Positions 33,276-43,110 are shown, counted from the stretch's first letter. The stretch is DNA of 45,661 bases from Bacilli bacterium (GCA_017634385.1 JAGBNN010000005.1:1-45661); one strand, 5' to 3'. Notes: generated from the sequence alone by a model not told the origin. Program-made: numbers and translations.

Positions 33276-35441
33276 ATGATAGATAACATTAAAAACATAT
33301 TTAAGAATAAAGATAAGCATATAACAATAGGTGTTGTTTTTATCATGTTATTAATATCAATATTTACCCTAATAAAACTAGATGTAACAAAAAATATATT
33401 TAAATTAAAAGCAGCTTCAATAACGCTGCAAGAAAATGAAGCGATGTTTGATATAGGGGAAAATGTAAATCAAAAAATGAAAGTTCTTGCGGGTGATAAT
33501 GATGCAGATTCCGGTTCGACAAATGAAAATATAATAAGTATAAAAAGAAGTACTGCATTATCAATAACACCAACAAATAAAAATATAGTATCAACATCTG
33601 ATTCGTCAAAACCAATATATATATGGTTTAATAATGGAACTATATATTGGTATAGTGATGCAGCAATTGTATATTTAAATTCTAATAGTGAAAGTTTATT
33701 TAAAAGATTAGGTGCATTAAAAACAATACCAGAATTAAATCAAATTGATACAAGTAAAGTAACCAATATGCATTGGATGTTTTTAGATTGTAGTAGTTTA
33801 ACAAGTCTAAATTTAAGCAACTTTAATACAAGTAATGTTACTAATATGGTGTATATGTTTGGAAATTGTAGTAGCTTAACAAGTCTAAATTTAAGTAGTT
33901 TTAATACAAGTAAAGTAACAAACATGGGTTGGATGTTTTCAAAATGCAAAAGCCTAACAAGTTTAGATTTAAGCAATTTTGATACAAGCAAAGTGACTAG
34001 TATGGCACTTATGTTTGAATATTGTAGCAGTTTAACAAGTTTAAATCTAAGTAGTTTTGATACAAGTAACGTAACAAGTATGAATCGAATGTTTTATGGT
34101 TGCAGCAGTTTAACAAGTTTAAATCTAGGCAATTTTAATACAAATAAAGTAACCTCTATGAGTTCTATGTTTTCAGATTGCAGCAGTTTAACAAGTTTAG
34201 ATCTAAGCAATTTTGATACAAACAAGGTTACTAGTATGGAAGCTATGTTTTGGAAATGTAGCAGTTTAACAAATTTAAATCTAAGTAGTTTTGATACAAG
34301 TAACGTAACAGATATGAGTTGGATGTTTTTAGATTGTAGTAATTTAACAAGTTTAGATTTAAGTAGTTTTAATACAAGTAACGTAACAGATATGTGGGAA
34401 ATGTTTTCAAGTTGTACAAATTTAAGGACAATATATGTAAGTGCTAAAGGTGATTTTGATGTATCAAATGTTACAGTTTCAAGTACTAGTTCATTTAATA
34501 CTATATTTTCTGGAAGTACAAGTTTAAAAGGTATGAATGGAACAACATATGATTCAAATCATGTAGACAAAGAATATGCAAGAATAGATAAGAGTGGTAC
34601 CCCAGGTTACTTCTCAATAAAGAAAGTAACTATTCCAACATGTACAAATAAAACATATAATACACAGGAACAAACTTTATTAAAAGCACACACTACAGGT
34701 GATTATATAAATAGTATATTAAAAGGAACAAATGCCGGTAATTATAATACATCATTAACATTGACAGGTAATTATCAATGGAGTGATGGAAGTACAAATA
34801 CAACAAGAATATTAACTTGTAAAATAAATCCATATGACATGAGTAATGCTATAATTGCAAGTACATCAGATCAAATATATTCAGGAAATGAGATAAAACC
34901 AGAACCATCTATAACAGCATTATCAAAGACATTAATAAAGAATACAGATTATACATTATCATATACAAACAATATAAATACAGGAAGAGCAACTATAACA
35001 GTCACAGGTAAAGGAAATTATACTGGTAGTAAAATATCAACATTTAATATAACAGAAGTAGATTTATCTAATTTAGATATAAAAGATGATTTATATGTAA
35101 TATTAAGTAAATTTAATACAAAATTTACAATAGAAGATATGATAAAAATTAATGTGACTATAATTCGTAATGATGAAGAATTATCGGATACAGAATCACT
35201 TACTACAGGTGATATATTAAAAATAGGTAGTTTAAGTTATTCAATAGTAATACTAGGTGATCCAAACAAAGATGGATCTGTTGATGGAGCAGATATCTCA
35301 AGAATATATAAGATATACAGAGGTATAACAACTGCTACAACTTTGGAAAATTATGCAGCAGATGCAAATAAAGATGGATACGTAGATGGAGCAGATATCT
35401 CAAGAACATATAAAATATATAGAGGTTTATATCAAGATTAG
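33276..35441 (+). CDS. BspA-like repeat surface protein with dockerin-like C-terminus
   Basis: 721 residues. An N-terminal membrane/signal segment (HITIGVVFIMLLISIFTLIK) is followed, after about 120 residues, by nine 26-residue BspA/DUF285 leucine-rich repeats (about 158-391), each of the type DTSKVTNMHWMFLDCSSLTS. A Cys/Thr-rich region and an MBG-like beta repeat (YSGNEIKPEPSITALS to TGKGNYTGSK) follow. The end carries two dockerin-type calcium loops, DPNKDGSVDGADIS and DANKDGYVDGADIS, each followed by a YKIYRG helix. There is no sortase signal; retention is by the N-terminal helix or through the dockerin. A role in binding host or matrix proteins is inferred from the BspA family. SD AGGTGG. 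Confidence 0.88.
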   Translation: MIDNIKNIFKNKDKHITIGVVFIMLLISIFTLIKLDVTKNIFKLKAASITLQENEAMFDIGENVNQKMKVLAGDNDADSGSTNENIISIKRSTALSITPTNKNIVSTSDSSKPIYIWFNNGTIYWYSDAAIVYLNSNSESLFKRLGALKTIPELNQIDTSKVTNMHWMFLDCSSLTSLNLSNFNTSNVTNMVYMFGNCSSLTSLNLSSFNTSKVTNMGWMFSKCKSLTSLDLSNFDTSKVTSMALMFEYCSSLTSLNLSSFDTSNVTSMNRMFYGCSSLTSLNLGNFNTNKVTSMSSMFSDCSSLTSLDLSNFDTNKVTSMEAMFWKCSSLTNLNLSSFDTSNVTDMSWMFLDCSNLTSLDLSSFNTSNVTDMWEMFSSCTNLRTIYVSAKGDFDVSNVTVSSTSSFNTIFSGSTSLKGMNGTTYDSNHVDKEYARIDKSGTPGYFSIKKVTIPTCTNKTYNTQEQTLLKAHTTGDYINSILKGTNAGNYNTSLTLTGNYQWSDGSTNTTRILTCKINPYDMSNAIIASTSDQIYSGNEIKPEPSITALSKTLIKNTDYTLSYTNNINTGRATITVTGKGNYTGSKISTFNITEVDLSNLDIKDDLYVILSKFNTKFTIEDMIKINVTIIRNDEELSDTESLTTGDILKIGSLSYSIVILGDPNKDGSVDGADISRIYKIYRGITTATTLENYAADANKDGYVDGADISRTYKIYRGLYQD
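33747..34448 (+). repeat. Nine tandem 78-base repeats (BspA LRR)
   Basis: Nine units with exact 78-base period and no indels. The unit starts GAT/AAT-ACA-AG(T/C) (first at 33747, ninth at 34371). Similarity between units is high at DNA level (shared runs such as AGTTTAACAAGT), so copy number may vary by slippage or recombination. Confidence 0.9.
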
Positions 35442-35449
35442 GAGGAATT

Positions 35450-35905
35450 ATGAAAAAAATATTATTATCAATATTTGTTTTATTAATGGTAATTACATTA
35501 ACAGGTTGTAAATCTAAAACACCATTAAATCCAGGTGAATTCAAAATTCAAATGCAAAATAAGAATTATACTGTTCAAGATGCAACTAATCAATTTAGTA
35601 GTAATCCAGAAATTAAACAAGTATATATTGCATTAAATTCTAATTATCAAATTGAATATTACGAAATAGATACTGAAGAAAACGCTAAATTATTTTATAA
35701 AGATAATAGAACTATATTTGAGCAATCAAAAGGAAGTACTTCAACATACACAACAAAAGAATATGGTAATTATCAAATTTATAAATTAAAAACAAATGGT
35801 AAATATAAAGTAATAGCTAGAATAGGAAATACTGCAATTTACTTGAATGTAGATAATACATATAAATCTGAAATAGATTCTATATTAGATTATTTAGGAT
35901 ATTAA
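35450..35905 (+). CDS. Small lipoprotein of unknown function
   Basis: The 151-residue secreted lipoprotein has signal MKKILLSIFVLLMVITLTGC with a clear lipobox (LTGC, Cys20). The mature part is polar and strand-helix mixed (YYEIDTEENAKLFYKDNRT, YKVIARIGNTAIYLNV), with no recognised domain. It starts 8 bases after the BspA-like gene (SD AGGAGG), so the two are probably co-transcribed and may act at the same surface. Confidence 0.8.
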   Translation: MKKILLSIFVLLMVITLTGCKSKTPLNPGEFKIQMQNKNYTVQDATNQFSSNPEIKQVYIALNSNYQIEYYEIDTEENAKLFYKDNRTIFEQSKGSTSTYTTKEYGNYQIYKLKTNGKYKVIARIGNTAIYLNVDNTYKSEIDSILDYLGY

Positions 35906-35932
35906 AAAGACATCTTATGATGTCTTTTTTAA
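35904..35932. terminator. Bidirectional terminator between the lipoprotein gene and clpP
   Basis: AAAAAGACATC and GATGTCTTTTT form an 11-bp stem; the loop TTAT contains the clpP stop codon. Confidence 0.9.
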
Positions 35933-36496
35933 TACTTTATCAATAATACCATATTCCAAGGCTTCGTATGAATCCATAAAATTATCTCTTTCAGTATCAT
36001 TTTCAATAGTAGAAATATCTTGTTTAGTATTTATTGATAATATTTTATTTATCTTATCTTTTAATTTTAATATTCTTTTAGCAGCTATTTTTATTTCAGT
36101 AGCCTGACCAGAAGCTCCACCAAGTGGTTGATGTATCATGACTTCACTATTTTCAAGTGCATATCTTTTTCCTTTAGTACCACTAGAAAGTAATATAGAT
36201 GCCATAGAAGCAGCCATACCAATACAAATAGTAGATACATCACTTTTTATATAATTCATTGTGTCATATATAGCCATACCACTTGTAATAGATCCTCCAG
36301 GAGAATTAATATACATATTTATATCATCATGACTTATTGAATCTAAATATAAAAGTTCCGATACAACTATATTTGCTAAATTATCATCTATTTCTCCTGA
36401 AATAAATATTATTCTATCTCTTAACAATCTTGAATATAAATCATATACTCTTTCAGAATTACTAGTTTTTTCTAAAACATTTGGAATCAAGTTCAT
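35915..36496 (-). CDS. clpP: ATP-dependent Clp protease proteolytic subunit
   Basis: The 193-residue serine protease forms the tetradecameric chamber that works with ClpC or ClpX. Catalytic residues are Ser97 (GMAASMAS), His122 (MIHQPLGG) and Asp171 (TERDNFM), the same numbering as the E. coli mature enzyme. The [16 protein letters not shown] oxyanion and axial segment is present. A single gene on the minus strand, facing the lipoprotein gene and divergent from the kinase gene at 36607. Confidence 0.97.
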   Translation of the reverse strand: MNLIPNVLEKTSNSERVYDLYSRLLRDRIIFISGEIDDNLANIVVSELLYLDSISHDDINMYINSPGGSITSGMAIYDTMNYIKSDVSTICIGMAASMASILLSSGTKGKRYALENSEVMIHQPLGGASGQATEIKIAAKRILKLKDKINKILSINTKQDISTIENDTERDNFMDSYEALEYGIIDKVLKKTS

Positions 36497-36606
36497 AATT
36501 ATTCACCCATTTATATAATATCTATTATTCTGTCAAATATGCTAATTATTTAGTGACAAATTACGCAAATATGTGATAGAATTAGTTATAGAATAGGAAG
36601 GTTAAT

Positions 36607-38253
36607 ATGAACGAAATAAAAGTTAAATATAAAAATAAAGAATATACATATGAAAAAGGTACTACACTTTTAGATGTATCAAAAGATTTTCAAGAAGATT
36701 TTCAAGAACAAATAATAATGGGATCTGTAAATGATAGACCTGCAGAATTAAATTTTGTACTTCCTGATAAATCAAGAGTAGAGTTTTTTGATAATACATC
36801 AGAAGTAGGTAATAAGGTATATGAAAGTGGTTTAGTATTTATTTTAGTAGAAGCATTCTCAAATGTACTAAAATCAGAAATAGAAATAAAATATTCTATT
36901 GATAAAGGAATATATGTATATACAAAAAAGAAAATTACTGAAGAAGATTTAAATAAAGTAACTGAAGAAATGAAATCTATAGTAAAAAAAGATTTACCTA
37001 TTACTAAGAATTTAATTAGTAGAGTAGAAGCTATTAATTATTATAAATCTATAGGAGATTATGATAAAGTAGATGTACTTAAATATTCAGTTAATACTAA
37101 TGTAAATTTATATAGATTAAATGATACATATGATTATTTCTTTTCATATTTACCAGTTTCTACAGGAGTAATAAAAGATTTTAAATTAACATATATAGAT
37201 GAACATGGATTTGTACTTAGATATCCAAATATATATTATATGAATAAAATACCTACATATAAACATCATGAAAAATTATTTAATGAATTTAAAAAGTATG
37301 ATGAATGGTGTGAAAAATTAGGTATAGGTAATGTTAGTGAATTAAATAATAGAGTAACAAAAGGAAATATAAATGATATTATATTACTTAGTGAAAATAT
37401 TCAAAATAGAAGATTATTTGATATAGCAGAAAAGATTAAAGATAATAAGAATATAAAAATTATATTAATCGCAGGACCATCATCATCAGGAAAAACAACA
37501 ACAAGTAAAAAAATAGAATTATTCTTAAAAGGTTATGGATTAAATCCAATAAGTCTATCAGTAGATGATTATTTTGTTGATAGAGAAAAAACACCAAAAT
37601 TAGAAGATGGTACATATGATTTTGAATCATTACGTGCGATTAACACAGAAAAATTTAATAAAGATTTAAGAGATTTATTAGATGGAAAAGAAGTGTATCC
37701 TTTAAAATATAATTTTATAACAGGTAAAAGTGAAAAGAATAACAAAAGTATAAAACTTGGAGAAAAAGAAATATTAATAATAGAAGGATTACATGCATTA
37801 AATGAAGATCTAACATATTCTATAGAAAAGAAGAATAAGTTTAAAATATATTTATGTCCTTTAACAGTACTTAGTCTAGATGATCATAATAGAATAAGAA
37901 CAACAGATAATAGATTACTTAGAAGAATAGCTAGGGATAATGCTACTAGAGGATATAATGCTTCACAAACAATAACAAGTTGGAAAAATGTTAGAAAGGG
38001 TGAGGAAATGTATGTATTTCCTTATCAAGATGAAGCAGATGTTATATTCAATACATCTCTTATATATGAACTTGGGGTACTTAAAACATATGTTGAACCA
38101 CTTCTTTTCTCAGTAGAAGAGGGAGATCCAAATTATAAAGAGGCAATAAGATTATTAAATTTACTTAAAAATGTATTGCCAGTACCACCAAATTATATAC
38201 CAAAGGATTCTATATTAAGAGAATTTATTGGTGGAGGATATTTTAAAATTTAG
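36607..38253 (+). CDS. Nucleoside kinase: TGS/ThrRS-like N-terminus plus uridine-kinase domain
   Basis: 548 residues. The N-terminus (1-60) is a TGS-like ubiquitin fold ([20 protein letters not shown]), followed to about 270 by a threonyl-tRNA-synthetase-like editing-domain relative ([19 protein letters not shown]). The C-terminal half is a phosphoribulokinase/uridine-kinase domain: P-loop GPSSSGKT at 290-297, [27 protein letters not shown] and [10 protein letters not shown]. This fused family is common in Clostridia and is annotated as nucleoside or uridine kinase; the N-terminal role is unknown. SD GGAAGG. Confidence 0.88.
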   Translation: MNEIKVKYKNKEYTYEKGTTLLDVSKDFQEDFQEQIIMGSVNDRPAELNFVLPDKSRVEFFDNTSEVGNKVYESGLVFILVEAFSNVLKSEIEIKYSIDKGIYVYTKKKITEEDLNKVTEEMKSIVKKDLPITKNLISRVEAINYYKSIGDYDKVDVLKYSVNTNVNLYRLNDTYDYFFSYLPVSTGVIKDFKLTYIDEHGFVLRYPNIYYMNKIPTYKHHEKLFNEFKKYDEWCEKLGIGNVSELNNRVTKGNINDIILLSENIQNRRLFDIAEKIKDNKNIKIILIAGPSSSGKTTTSKKIELFLKGYGLNPISLSVDDYFVDREKTPKLEDGTYDFESLRAINTEKFNKDLRDLLDGKEVYPLKYNFITGKSEKNNKSIKLGEKEILIIEGLHALNEDLTYSIEKKNKFKIYLCPLTVLSLDDHNRIRTTDNRLLRRIARDNATRGYNASQTITSWKNVRKGEEMYVFPYQDEADVIFNTSLIYELGVLKTYVEPLLFSVEEGDPNYKEAIRLLNLLKNVLPVPPNYIPKDSILREFIGGGYFKI

Positions 38254-38263
38254 GGAGGATAAA

Positions 38264-39277
38264 ATGATAAGAATAGCAATTAATGGTTTTGGAAGAATAG
38301 GAAGGCTTGCTTTTAGGCAAATATACAATAGTGATGATATAGAGGTAGTAGCAATAAATGATTTATCAGATACAAAAGTACTTGCACATCTATTAAAATA
38401 TGATACAGCACAAAAAAGTTTTTTAACTGATAAAATAGATTATACTGAAGATGATATTATAGTAGATGGAAAAAGTATTAGAGTATATAAGGAAGAAGAT
38501 CCAAGTAATTTACCTTGGAGAGAATTAAATGTAGATGTAGTACTTGAATGTACTGGATTCTTTACAAGTAAAGAAAAATCTATGAAGCACATTGAAGCAG
38601 GAGCAAAAAAAGTAATTATTTCAGCACCTGCAGGAGATGATGTAGAAACAATAGTATATAATGTTAATCATCATACATTAGATGGATCAGAACAAATAAT
38701 AAGTGCAGCTAGTTGTACAACAAACTGCTTAGCACCAGTTGCTAAAGTATTAAATGATGAATTTGGTATTAAAGTAGGATTTATGAGTACAGTACATGCA
38801 TATACAAATGATCAAAATACATTAGATGCACCTCATAGAAAAGGTGATTTAAGAAGAGCAAGAGCAGCTGCAGAAAATATAATTCCTAATTCAACAGGAG
38901 CAGCTAAAGCAATAGGACTTGTTATACCAGAATTAAAAGGTAAATTAGATGGAAGTGCTCAAAGAGTACCAGTAGCAGCAGGTTCTATAATAGAACTTAC
39001 TTGTATACTTGAAAAAGATGTAACTAAAGAAGATATAAATAAAGCAATGAAACATGCTTCTAATGAAACTTTAGGATATACAGAAGATGAAATAGTATCA
39101 AGTGATATCATTGGAATGAGTTATGGTGCTTTATTTGATGCTACACTTACTAAAGTAGTAGAAAATGGAGATAGTAAACTTGTTAAAGTAGCAGCATGGT
39201 ATGATAATGAAATGAGTTATACAACTCAAATGATTAGAACTGCTAAATATCTAATAGATTTAATTGAAGAATCGTAA
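38264..39277 (+). CDS. gap: Glyceraldehyde-3-phosphate dehydrogenase
   Basis: The 337-residue glycolytic NAD enzyme. [15 protein letters not shown] is the nucleotide-binding start; the catalytic Cys151 is in [12 protein letters not shown], and the [18 protein letters not shown] and [12 protein letters not shown] blocks are intact. The SD GGGAGG lies 10 bases after the kinase gene stop, so the two are co-transcribed. pgk, tpi and eno are not adjacent, unlike in many Bacillota. Confidence 0.97.
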   Translation: MIRIAINGFGRIGRLAFRQIYNSDDIEVVAINDLSDTKVLAHLLKYDTAQKSFLTDKIDYTEDDIIVDGKSIRVYKEEDPSNLPWRELNVDVVLECTGFFTSKEKSMKHIEAGAKKVIISAPAGDDVETIVYNVNHHTLDGSEQIISAASCTTNCLAPVAKVLNDEFGIKVGFMSTVHAYTNDQNTLDAPHRKGDLRRARAAAENIIPNSTGAAKAIGLVIPELKGKLDGSAQRVPVAAGSIIELTCILEKDVTKEDINKAMKHASNETLGYTEDEIVSSDIIGMSYGALFDATLTKVVENGDSKLVKVAAWYDNEMSYTTQMIRTAKYLIDLIEES

Positions 39278-39290
39278 GATTCTTTTTTTT
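39266..39290 (+). terminator. Terminator of gap
   Basis: AAGAATC and GATTCTT with loop GTAA (containing the stop), followed by T. Confidence 0.85.
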
Positions 39291-39304
39291 AGGCATTAAA
39301 ACTA

Positions 39305-39331
39305 ACAAATATAAACTTTTGTCATATTATA
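39305..39331 (+). promoter_or_regulatory. Sigma-E/K-like promoter of the cotJ operon
   Basis: AC (39305-39306), 16 bases, CATATTATA (39323-39331) matches the mother-cell consensus AC-N15-17-CATAnnnTA. A sigma-A-like TATAAT overlaps (39328-39333) but has no -35, so mother-cell control is the better reading given the gene products. Confidence 0.5.
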
Positions 39332-39351
39332 ATTTCGAAAGGAATGATATT

Positions 39352-39708
39352 ATGAATGATAAAGAAATATATAGTATAGTAGATCCTAAAGAAGCATTAA
39401 ATAGAGGTAATTTATTTGATTATTATTTTTGGCCATATAAATATATAGCAAATATAAGACCTAAAAATGAAAAAGAAGATTTAATGATGAAAGTACAAAT
39501 GTATTCATTTGCAGCACATGAACTTAATTTATATCTAGATGTATATCCTTATGATAAACAAGCAATAGGTTTATACAATCAATATAAACAAATGTGTGAA
39601 GAATATACAAAAGAATATGAAAAAAAGTATGGATGTATAATACTTGATTCAAATGAAAAAGATCCTTGGAAATGGATAGAAAGTCCATGGCCATGGGAAA
39701 GAATGTAG
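39352..39708 (+). CDS. cotJB: Spore coat protein, apparent CotJA-CotJB fusion
   Basis: 118 residues. Residues about 40-118 are CotJB: FAAHELNLYLDVYPYDKQAI, then a helix and KYGC, and the aromatic tail WKWIESPWPWERM. Residues 5-30 read EIYSIVDPKEALNRGNLFD and then FWPYK; this resembles the conserved end of CotJA (P-x-EALRKGTLWPALYSPY as I recall it), so the two usually separate genes may be joined and CotJA shortened. The ATG at 39352 follows AAAGGAATG. cotJC follows in 10 bases. CotJ proteins form part of the inner spore coat. Confidence 0.8.
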   Translation: MNDKEIYSIVDPKEALNRGNLFDYYFWPYKYIANIRPKNEKEDLMMKVQMYSFAAHELNLYLDVYPYDKQAIGLYNQYKQMCEEYTKEYEKKYGCIILDSNEKDPWKWIESPWPWERM

Positions 39709-39717
39709 GGGGTTAAT

Positions 39718-40296
39718 ATGTGGAAATATGAAAAGAAATTACAGTTTCCTGTAAATATAACAAAGAAAAATGTTAAAATGGCCAAATATATAATTACTCA
39801 AGTAGGAGGTCCTAATGGAGAACTTGCTGCAACGCTTAGATATTTAAATCAAAGATATACAATGCCAGATGATAAAGGGAAAGCAGTATTATCAGATATT
39901 GCAACAGAAGAAATGGCACATATGGAAATAGTTAGTACAATGATATATCAATTACTAGAAGGAGCAACTTTAGAAGAACTAAAAAAAGAAGGACTTTCTA
40001 GTCATTATACAGAACATGGATATGGAATATATCCATCAGATTCTAATGGGGTACCATTTACTGCCAGTTATTTTGCAGTAACAGCAGATCCACTTGCTGA
40101 TATAGCAGAAGATATGGCCGCAGAACAAAAAGCAAGAGCTACCTATGAAAATTTAATGAATCTAACAGATGATGAAGAAATACTAGCACCTCTTTCGTTT
40201 TTAAGACAAAGAGAAATTATTCATTATGAAAGATTTAAAGCACTTTATGATGAATATGCAAAGAAATTGTTAAAAGATAAAGATTATTTAATATAA
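39718..40296 (+). CDS. cotJC: Spore coat protein CotJC, manganese-catalase type
   Basis: 192 residues of the Mn-catalase ferritin-like fold. Candidate dimanganese ligands are in GPNGELAATLRYL, TEEMAHMEIV, MAAEQKARATYE and REIIHYERF (Glu/His pairs typical of the four-helix bundle). CotJC in spores gives catalase activity or coat structure. It shares the transcript of the cotJAB-type gene, with SD GGGGG directly before the ATG, and ends at a terminator. Confidence 0.93.
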   Translation: MWKYEKKLQFPVNITKKNVKMAKYIITQVGGPNGELAATLRYLNQRYTMPDDKGKAVLSDIATEEMAHMEIVSTMIYQLLEGATLEELKKEGLSSHYTEHGYGIYPSDSNGVPFTASYFAVTADPLADIAEDMAAEQKARATYENLMNLTDDEEILAPLSFLRQREIIHYERFKALYDEYAKKLLKDKDYLI

Positions 40297-40297
40297 G

Positions 40298-40319
40298 AAA
40301 TCTCTATAAGAGATTTTTT
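40298..40319 (+). terminator. Terminator of the cotJ operon
   Basis: AAATCTCT and AGAGATTT, loop ATA, then T leading into the next promoter. Confidence 0.9.
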
Positions 40320-40320
40320 A

Positions 40321-40329
40321 TGTTATAAT
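40321..40329 (+). promoter_or_regulatory. Extended -10 promoter of the hydrolase gene
   Basis: TGTTATAAT directly behind the terminator T-tract (GATTTTTTA). Confidence 0.65.
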
Positions 40330-40347
40330 TAATAATAGGTGAAGTAT

Positions 40348-41148
40348 ATGTCATATGATTTTAAGATAGATATTGATGATACATATGTTGATTATGTTAA
40401 ATTTGGAAAAGGTAAAAAGAATTTAATAATAATACCAGGTCTTGGAGAAAGTTTAAAAGATACACACGGAACTGGTAGAGTACTTTCTAAAATGTATAAA
40501 TGTTTTAAAAAAGATTATACAGTATATGTATTTTCAAGAAGATATAGATTAAAAGAAAATTTTACTACAGAAGATATGGCCGAAGATATAGTAGAATTAA
40601 TGAATAAATTGAATATAGAAAAGGCATCAGTAGCTGGAGTATCTCAAGGTGGAATGATTGCACAATATATAGCAATAAATCATCCAGAAAAAGTAGATAA
40701 ACTAGTACTTGTAGTAACTTTATCAAAACCAAATGAAATAATGAAAGAAAGAATAGATAAATGGCTAGAATATGCAAATAATGATGATTATGAAAATATA
40801 TTTATCGATACTATGGAAAATTCTTATCAAGAAAAGAAATTAAAAAAATATAGAAAATTATATAAATTAATAATAAAAATATCAAAACCAAAAACACTTG
40901 CAAGATTTAAAATAGAAGCGCATGCATGCATTAATCATAATTCATATGATAAATTAGATCAAATAAAAAGTCCTACATTAGTAGTAGGAGGAGAAAAAGA
41001 TAATATAGTAGGTGTTAATGCTTCAAGAGAAATACATGAAAAAATAAAAAATAGTGAGTTATATATATATGAAGATTATGGACATGGACTTTATGAAGAA
41101 GCAAAAGATTTTAATCAAAGAATAGTAGATTTTTTAAAAAAGGAGTAA
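40348..41148 (+). CDS. Alpha/beta-hydrolase
   Basis: The 266-residue hydrolase has the nucleophile elbow GVSQGGMIAQYIA and late catalytic His in EDYGHGLYEEAKDF; the acid is probably Asp in VVGGEKDNIVG. The oxyanion motif IPGLGESLKDT follows strand 3. Substrate unknown; esterases, lipases and peptidases share this fold. The ATG at 40348 follows AGGTGAAG. The PAP2 gene starts 2 bases after its stop. Confidence 0.9.
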   Translation: MSYDFKIDIDDTYVDYVKFGKGKKNLIIIPGLGESLKDTHGTGRVLSKMYKCFKKDYTVYVFSRRYRLKENFTTEDMAEDIVELMNKLNIEKASVAGVSQGGMIAQYIAINHPEKVDKLVLVVTLSKPNEIMKERIDKWLEYANNDDYENIFIDTMENSYQEKKLKKYRKLYKLIIKISKPKTLARFKIEAHACINHNSYDKLDQIKSPTLVVGGEKDNIVGVNASREIHEKIKNSELYIYEDYGHGLYEEAKDFNQRIVDFLKKE

Positions 41149-41150
41149 AT

Positions 41151-41798
41151 ATGAAAAGAAATAAATATATAATATTATCAATAATTTTTACTATAATATC
41201 AGCAGTATATACATTTATGGTAAAGAAAATTGATATACAACCAATAGGACCAAAAGGATCAAAAGTAGGATTTGCTAGTTTAAATAAAGTATTTAGAGAT
41301 ACTATAGGTACCCATATGAAACTATATAAATTAGCAGAAATATTAGGACTTGCAATATTAGTAATAGTAGGAATATATGCACTTATAGGATTATATCAAT
41401 TAATAAAAAGAAAAAGCTTATTAAAAATAGATAGAGAAATAATAATACTTGGAATATTTTATGTATTAATGTTTGCAACATATATATTCTTTGAAAAATG
41501 TATTATTAATTATAGACCAGTAATATTAGATGGTAAGTTAGAAGCATCATATCCTTCTAGTCATACAATATTAGCGCTATGTACTTGTATAACATCATTA
41601 ATAGTAAGTAAAAAATATGTAAGTAAAAAATATATAAAAATAACTAATATAATTACAATATTATTACTATTTGGAGTATTCTTAGGAAGAATGTTCTCAG
41701 GAGTACACTGGCTTAGTGATATTATAGGAGGATTCCTAATATCATTAACATTAATATCATATTTTAATTTAATGTATAATTTTAAGGAAACTAGGTAA
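41151..41798 (+). CDS. PAP2-family membrane phosphatase
   Basis: The 215-residue integral membrane protein has the acid-phosphatase signature in order: KCIINYRP, YPSSHTILALC and GRMFSGVHWLSDIIGG. This family removes phosphate from lipid or undecaprenyl phosphates. Hydrophobic helices surround the motifs (about 6-22, 63-83, 97-115, 130-150, 160-195). It is co-transcribed with the hydrolase gene. A role in undecaprenyl-pyrophosphate recycling is possible; substrate unproven. Confidence 0.9.
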   Translation: MKRNKYIILSIIFTIISAVYTFMVKKIDIQPIGPKGSKVGFASLNKVFRDTIGTHMKLYKLAEILGLAILVIVGIYALIGLYQLIKRKSLLKIDREIIILGIFYVLMFATYIFFEKCIINYRPVILDGKLEASYPSSHTILALCTCITSLIVSKKYVSKKYIKITNIITILLLFGVFLGRMFSGVHWLSDIIGGFLISLTLISYFNLMYNFKETR

Positions 41799-41809
41799 CT
41801 AGTTTTTTT
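41788..41809 (+). terminator. Terminator of the hydrolase-PAP2 pair
   Basis: AAACTAG and CTAGTTT with loop GTAA (holding the stop), followed by T. Confidence 0.9.
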
Positions 41810-41812
41810 ATA

Positions 41813-41841
41813 TTGAATCAAGAACAAATGTTTGATATAAT
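41813..41841 (+). promoter_or_regulatory. Sigma-A promoter of dinB
   Basis: TTGAAT (41813-41818), 17 bases, TATAAT (41836-41841) with an extended TG (41833). No LexA box of the GAAC-N4-GTTC type overlaps it. Confidence 0.75.
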
Positions 41842-41859
41842 TATATTGAGGTGATGAAA

Positions 41860-43038
41860 ATGCAAAGAATAGTACTGCATATTGATGTTAATAGTGCATT
41901 TTTATCATGGTCTGCTTTAAAATTGCTAGAAGAAGGATATAAAAAAGATATTAGAAATGAAATATCAGTAATTGCAGGAAATCCTCAAAAAAGACATGGC
42001 GTTATAGTAGCGGCATCTGTACCTGCTAAAAAGATAGGTATAAGACCACCAATTAATTTATATGAAGCAAGGAAAATATATAAAGATTTAATAGTTATAA
42101 AACCTGATATGTATTATTATCATAAAAAATCAACACAATTAATGACATTACTAAAAAAGTTGTTTGATGAAGTAGAACAATATTCTGTAGATGAATGTTT
42201 TGTAGAATATACATCTTATAAAAGGATATATGGAGATGAAGTAAAATTTGCTCATAAATTAAAAGATGAAATATATAAAAGATTTGGTTTTACTGTAAAT
42301 GTAGGAATAGGTAATAATAAATTAAGTGCTAAAATGGCATCAGATTTTGAAAAACCAAATAAAGTACATACATTATATGAATATGAATTTAAAGATAAAG
42401 TATGGAATTTAGATATATCAGAATTATTTATGGCAGGTAAATCTGCATGCAAAACTTTAAGAGAGTTAAATATAAATACAATAGGTGATCTAGCTAATTC
42501 AGATGAAAATATGATTATTAGACATTTAAAAAGTCATGGTAAAATGCTATATGAATATGCTAATGGAATAGATAATAGTCAAATAAATCCAAATAGCTAT
42601 ACTGATAGAAAGGGAATAGGTTTCTCTAGAACTTTAGAAGTAGATACAGATGATAGAGAAGATATATATAAATATTTATATGATTTTTCTAAATGGATAT
42701 CTGATGAACTTAGAAGAAAAAAAGTATATGCTAATTCTTTAGTTGTGACTATTAGAAATACTGAATTTAAAACATACAATCATGGACATAAATATTTAAA
42801 TGGTATTAATTTAACAGATGATATATATAATAAAGCAATAGAACTATTTAATCAAACATGGAAAAAAGAACCTATTAGATTAATAGGTCTTAGAGTAACA
42901 GATTTTACTGAATCTAATCATTATCAATTATCTATGTTTGATGAAAATAATGTATTAAATGAAGATAAATCTACTAAAATAGTTGAAGATATAAATAATA
43001 AATTTGGTAAGAAAATAATAAAAAAAGGTATAAAATAA
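41860..43038 (+). CDS. dinB: Y-family DNA polymerase (Pol IV / DinB-like)
   Basis: The 392-residue translesion polymerase has the metal-binding catalytic blocks HIDVNSAFLSWSA and YSVDECFVEYTSY, and GIGNNKLSAKMASDFEKPN. The little-finger domain fills about 240-350. A clamp-binding peptide QLSMF lies near residue 357. The start chosen is the ATG at 41860, six bases after GAGGTG; another in-frame ATG (41854) overlaps the SD. It could be a UvrX-type relative; the Y family is certain. Confidence 0.93.
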   Translation: MQRIVLHIDVNSAFLSWSALKLLEEGYKKDIRNEISVIAGNPQKRHGVIVAASVPAKKIGIRPPINLYEARKIYKDLIVIKPDMYYYHKKSTQLMTLLKKLFDEVEQYSVDECFVEYTSYKRIYGDEVKFAHKLKDEIYKRFGFTVNVGIGNNKLSAKMASDFEKPNKVHTLYEYEFKDKVWNLDISELFMAGKSACKTLRELNINTIGDLANSDENMIIRHLKSHGKMLYEYANGIDNSQINPNSYTDRKGIGFSRTLEVDTDDREDIYKYLYDFSKWISDELRRKKVYANSLVVTIRNTEFKTYNHGHKYLNGINLTDDIYNKAIELFNQTWKKEPIRLIGLRVTDFTESNHYQLSMFDENNVLNEDKSTKIVEDINNKFGKKIIKKGIK

Positions 43039-43110
43039 TGTAAAATTAGTATATATATTATTGATATTAATAAAAATAAATGCTAAAGTATAATTAATAG
43101 GGAGGTACTT

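Noticed and set aside
33747..34448. Regular tandem repeats as a CRISPR array
   Set aside because: The units are contiguous, in frame and coding (BspA LRR); there are no unique spacers.
43039..43110. Promoter or small RNA in the gap after dinB
   Set aside because: Only AT-rich sequence and a loose TATAAT-like box are seen; no hairpin or conserved pattern supports an RNA gene.
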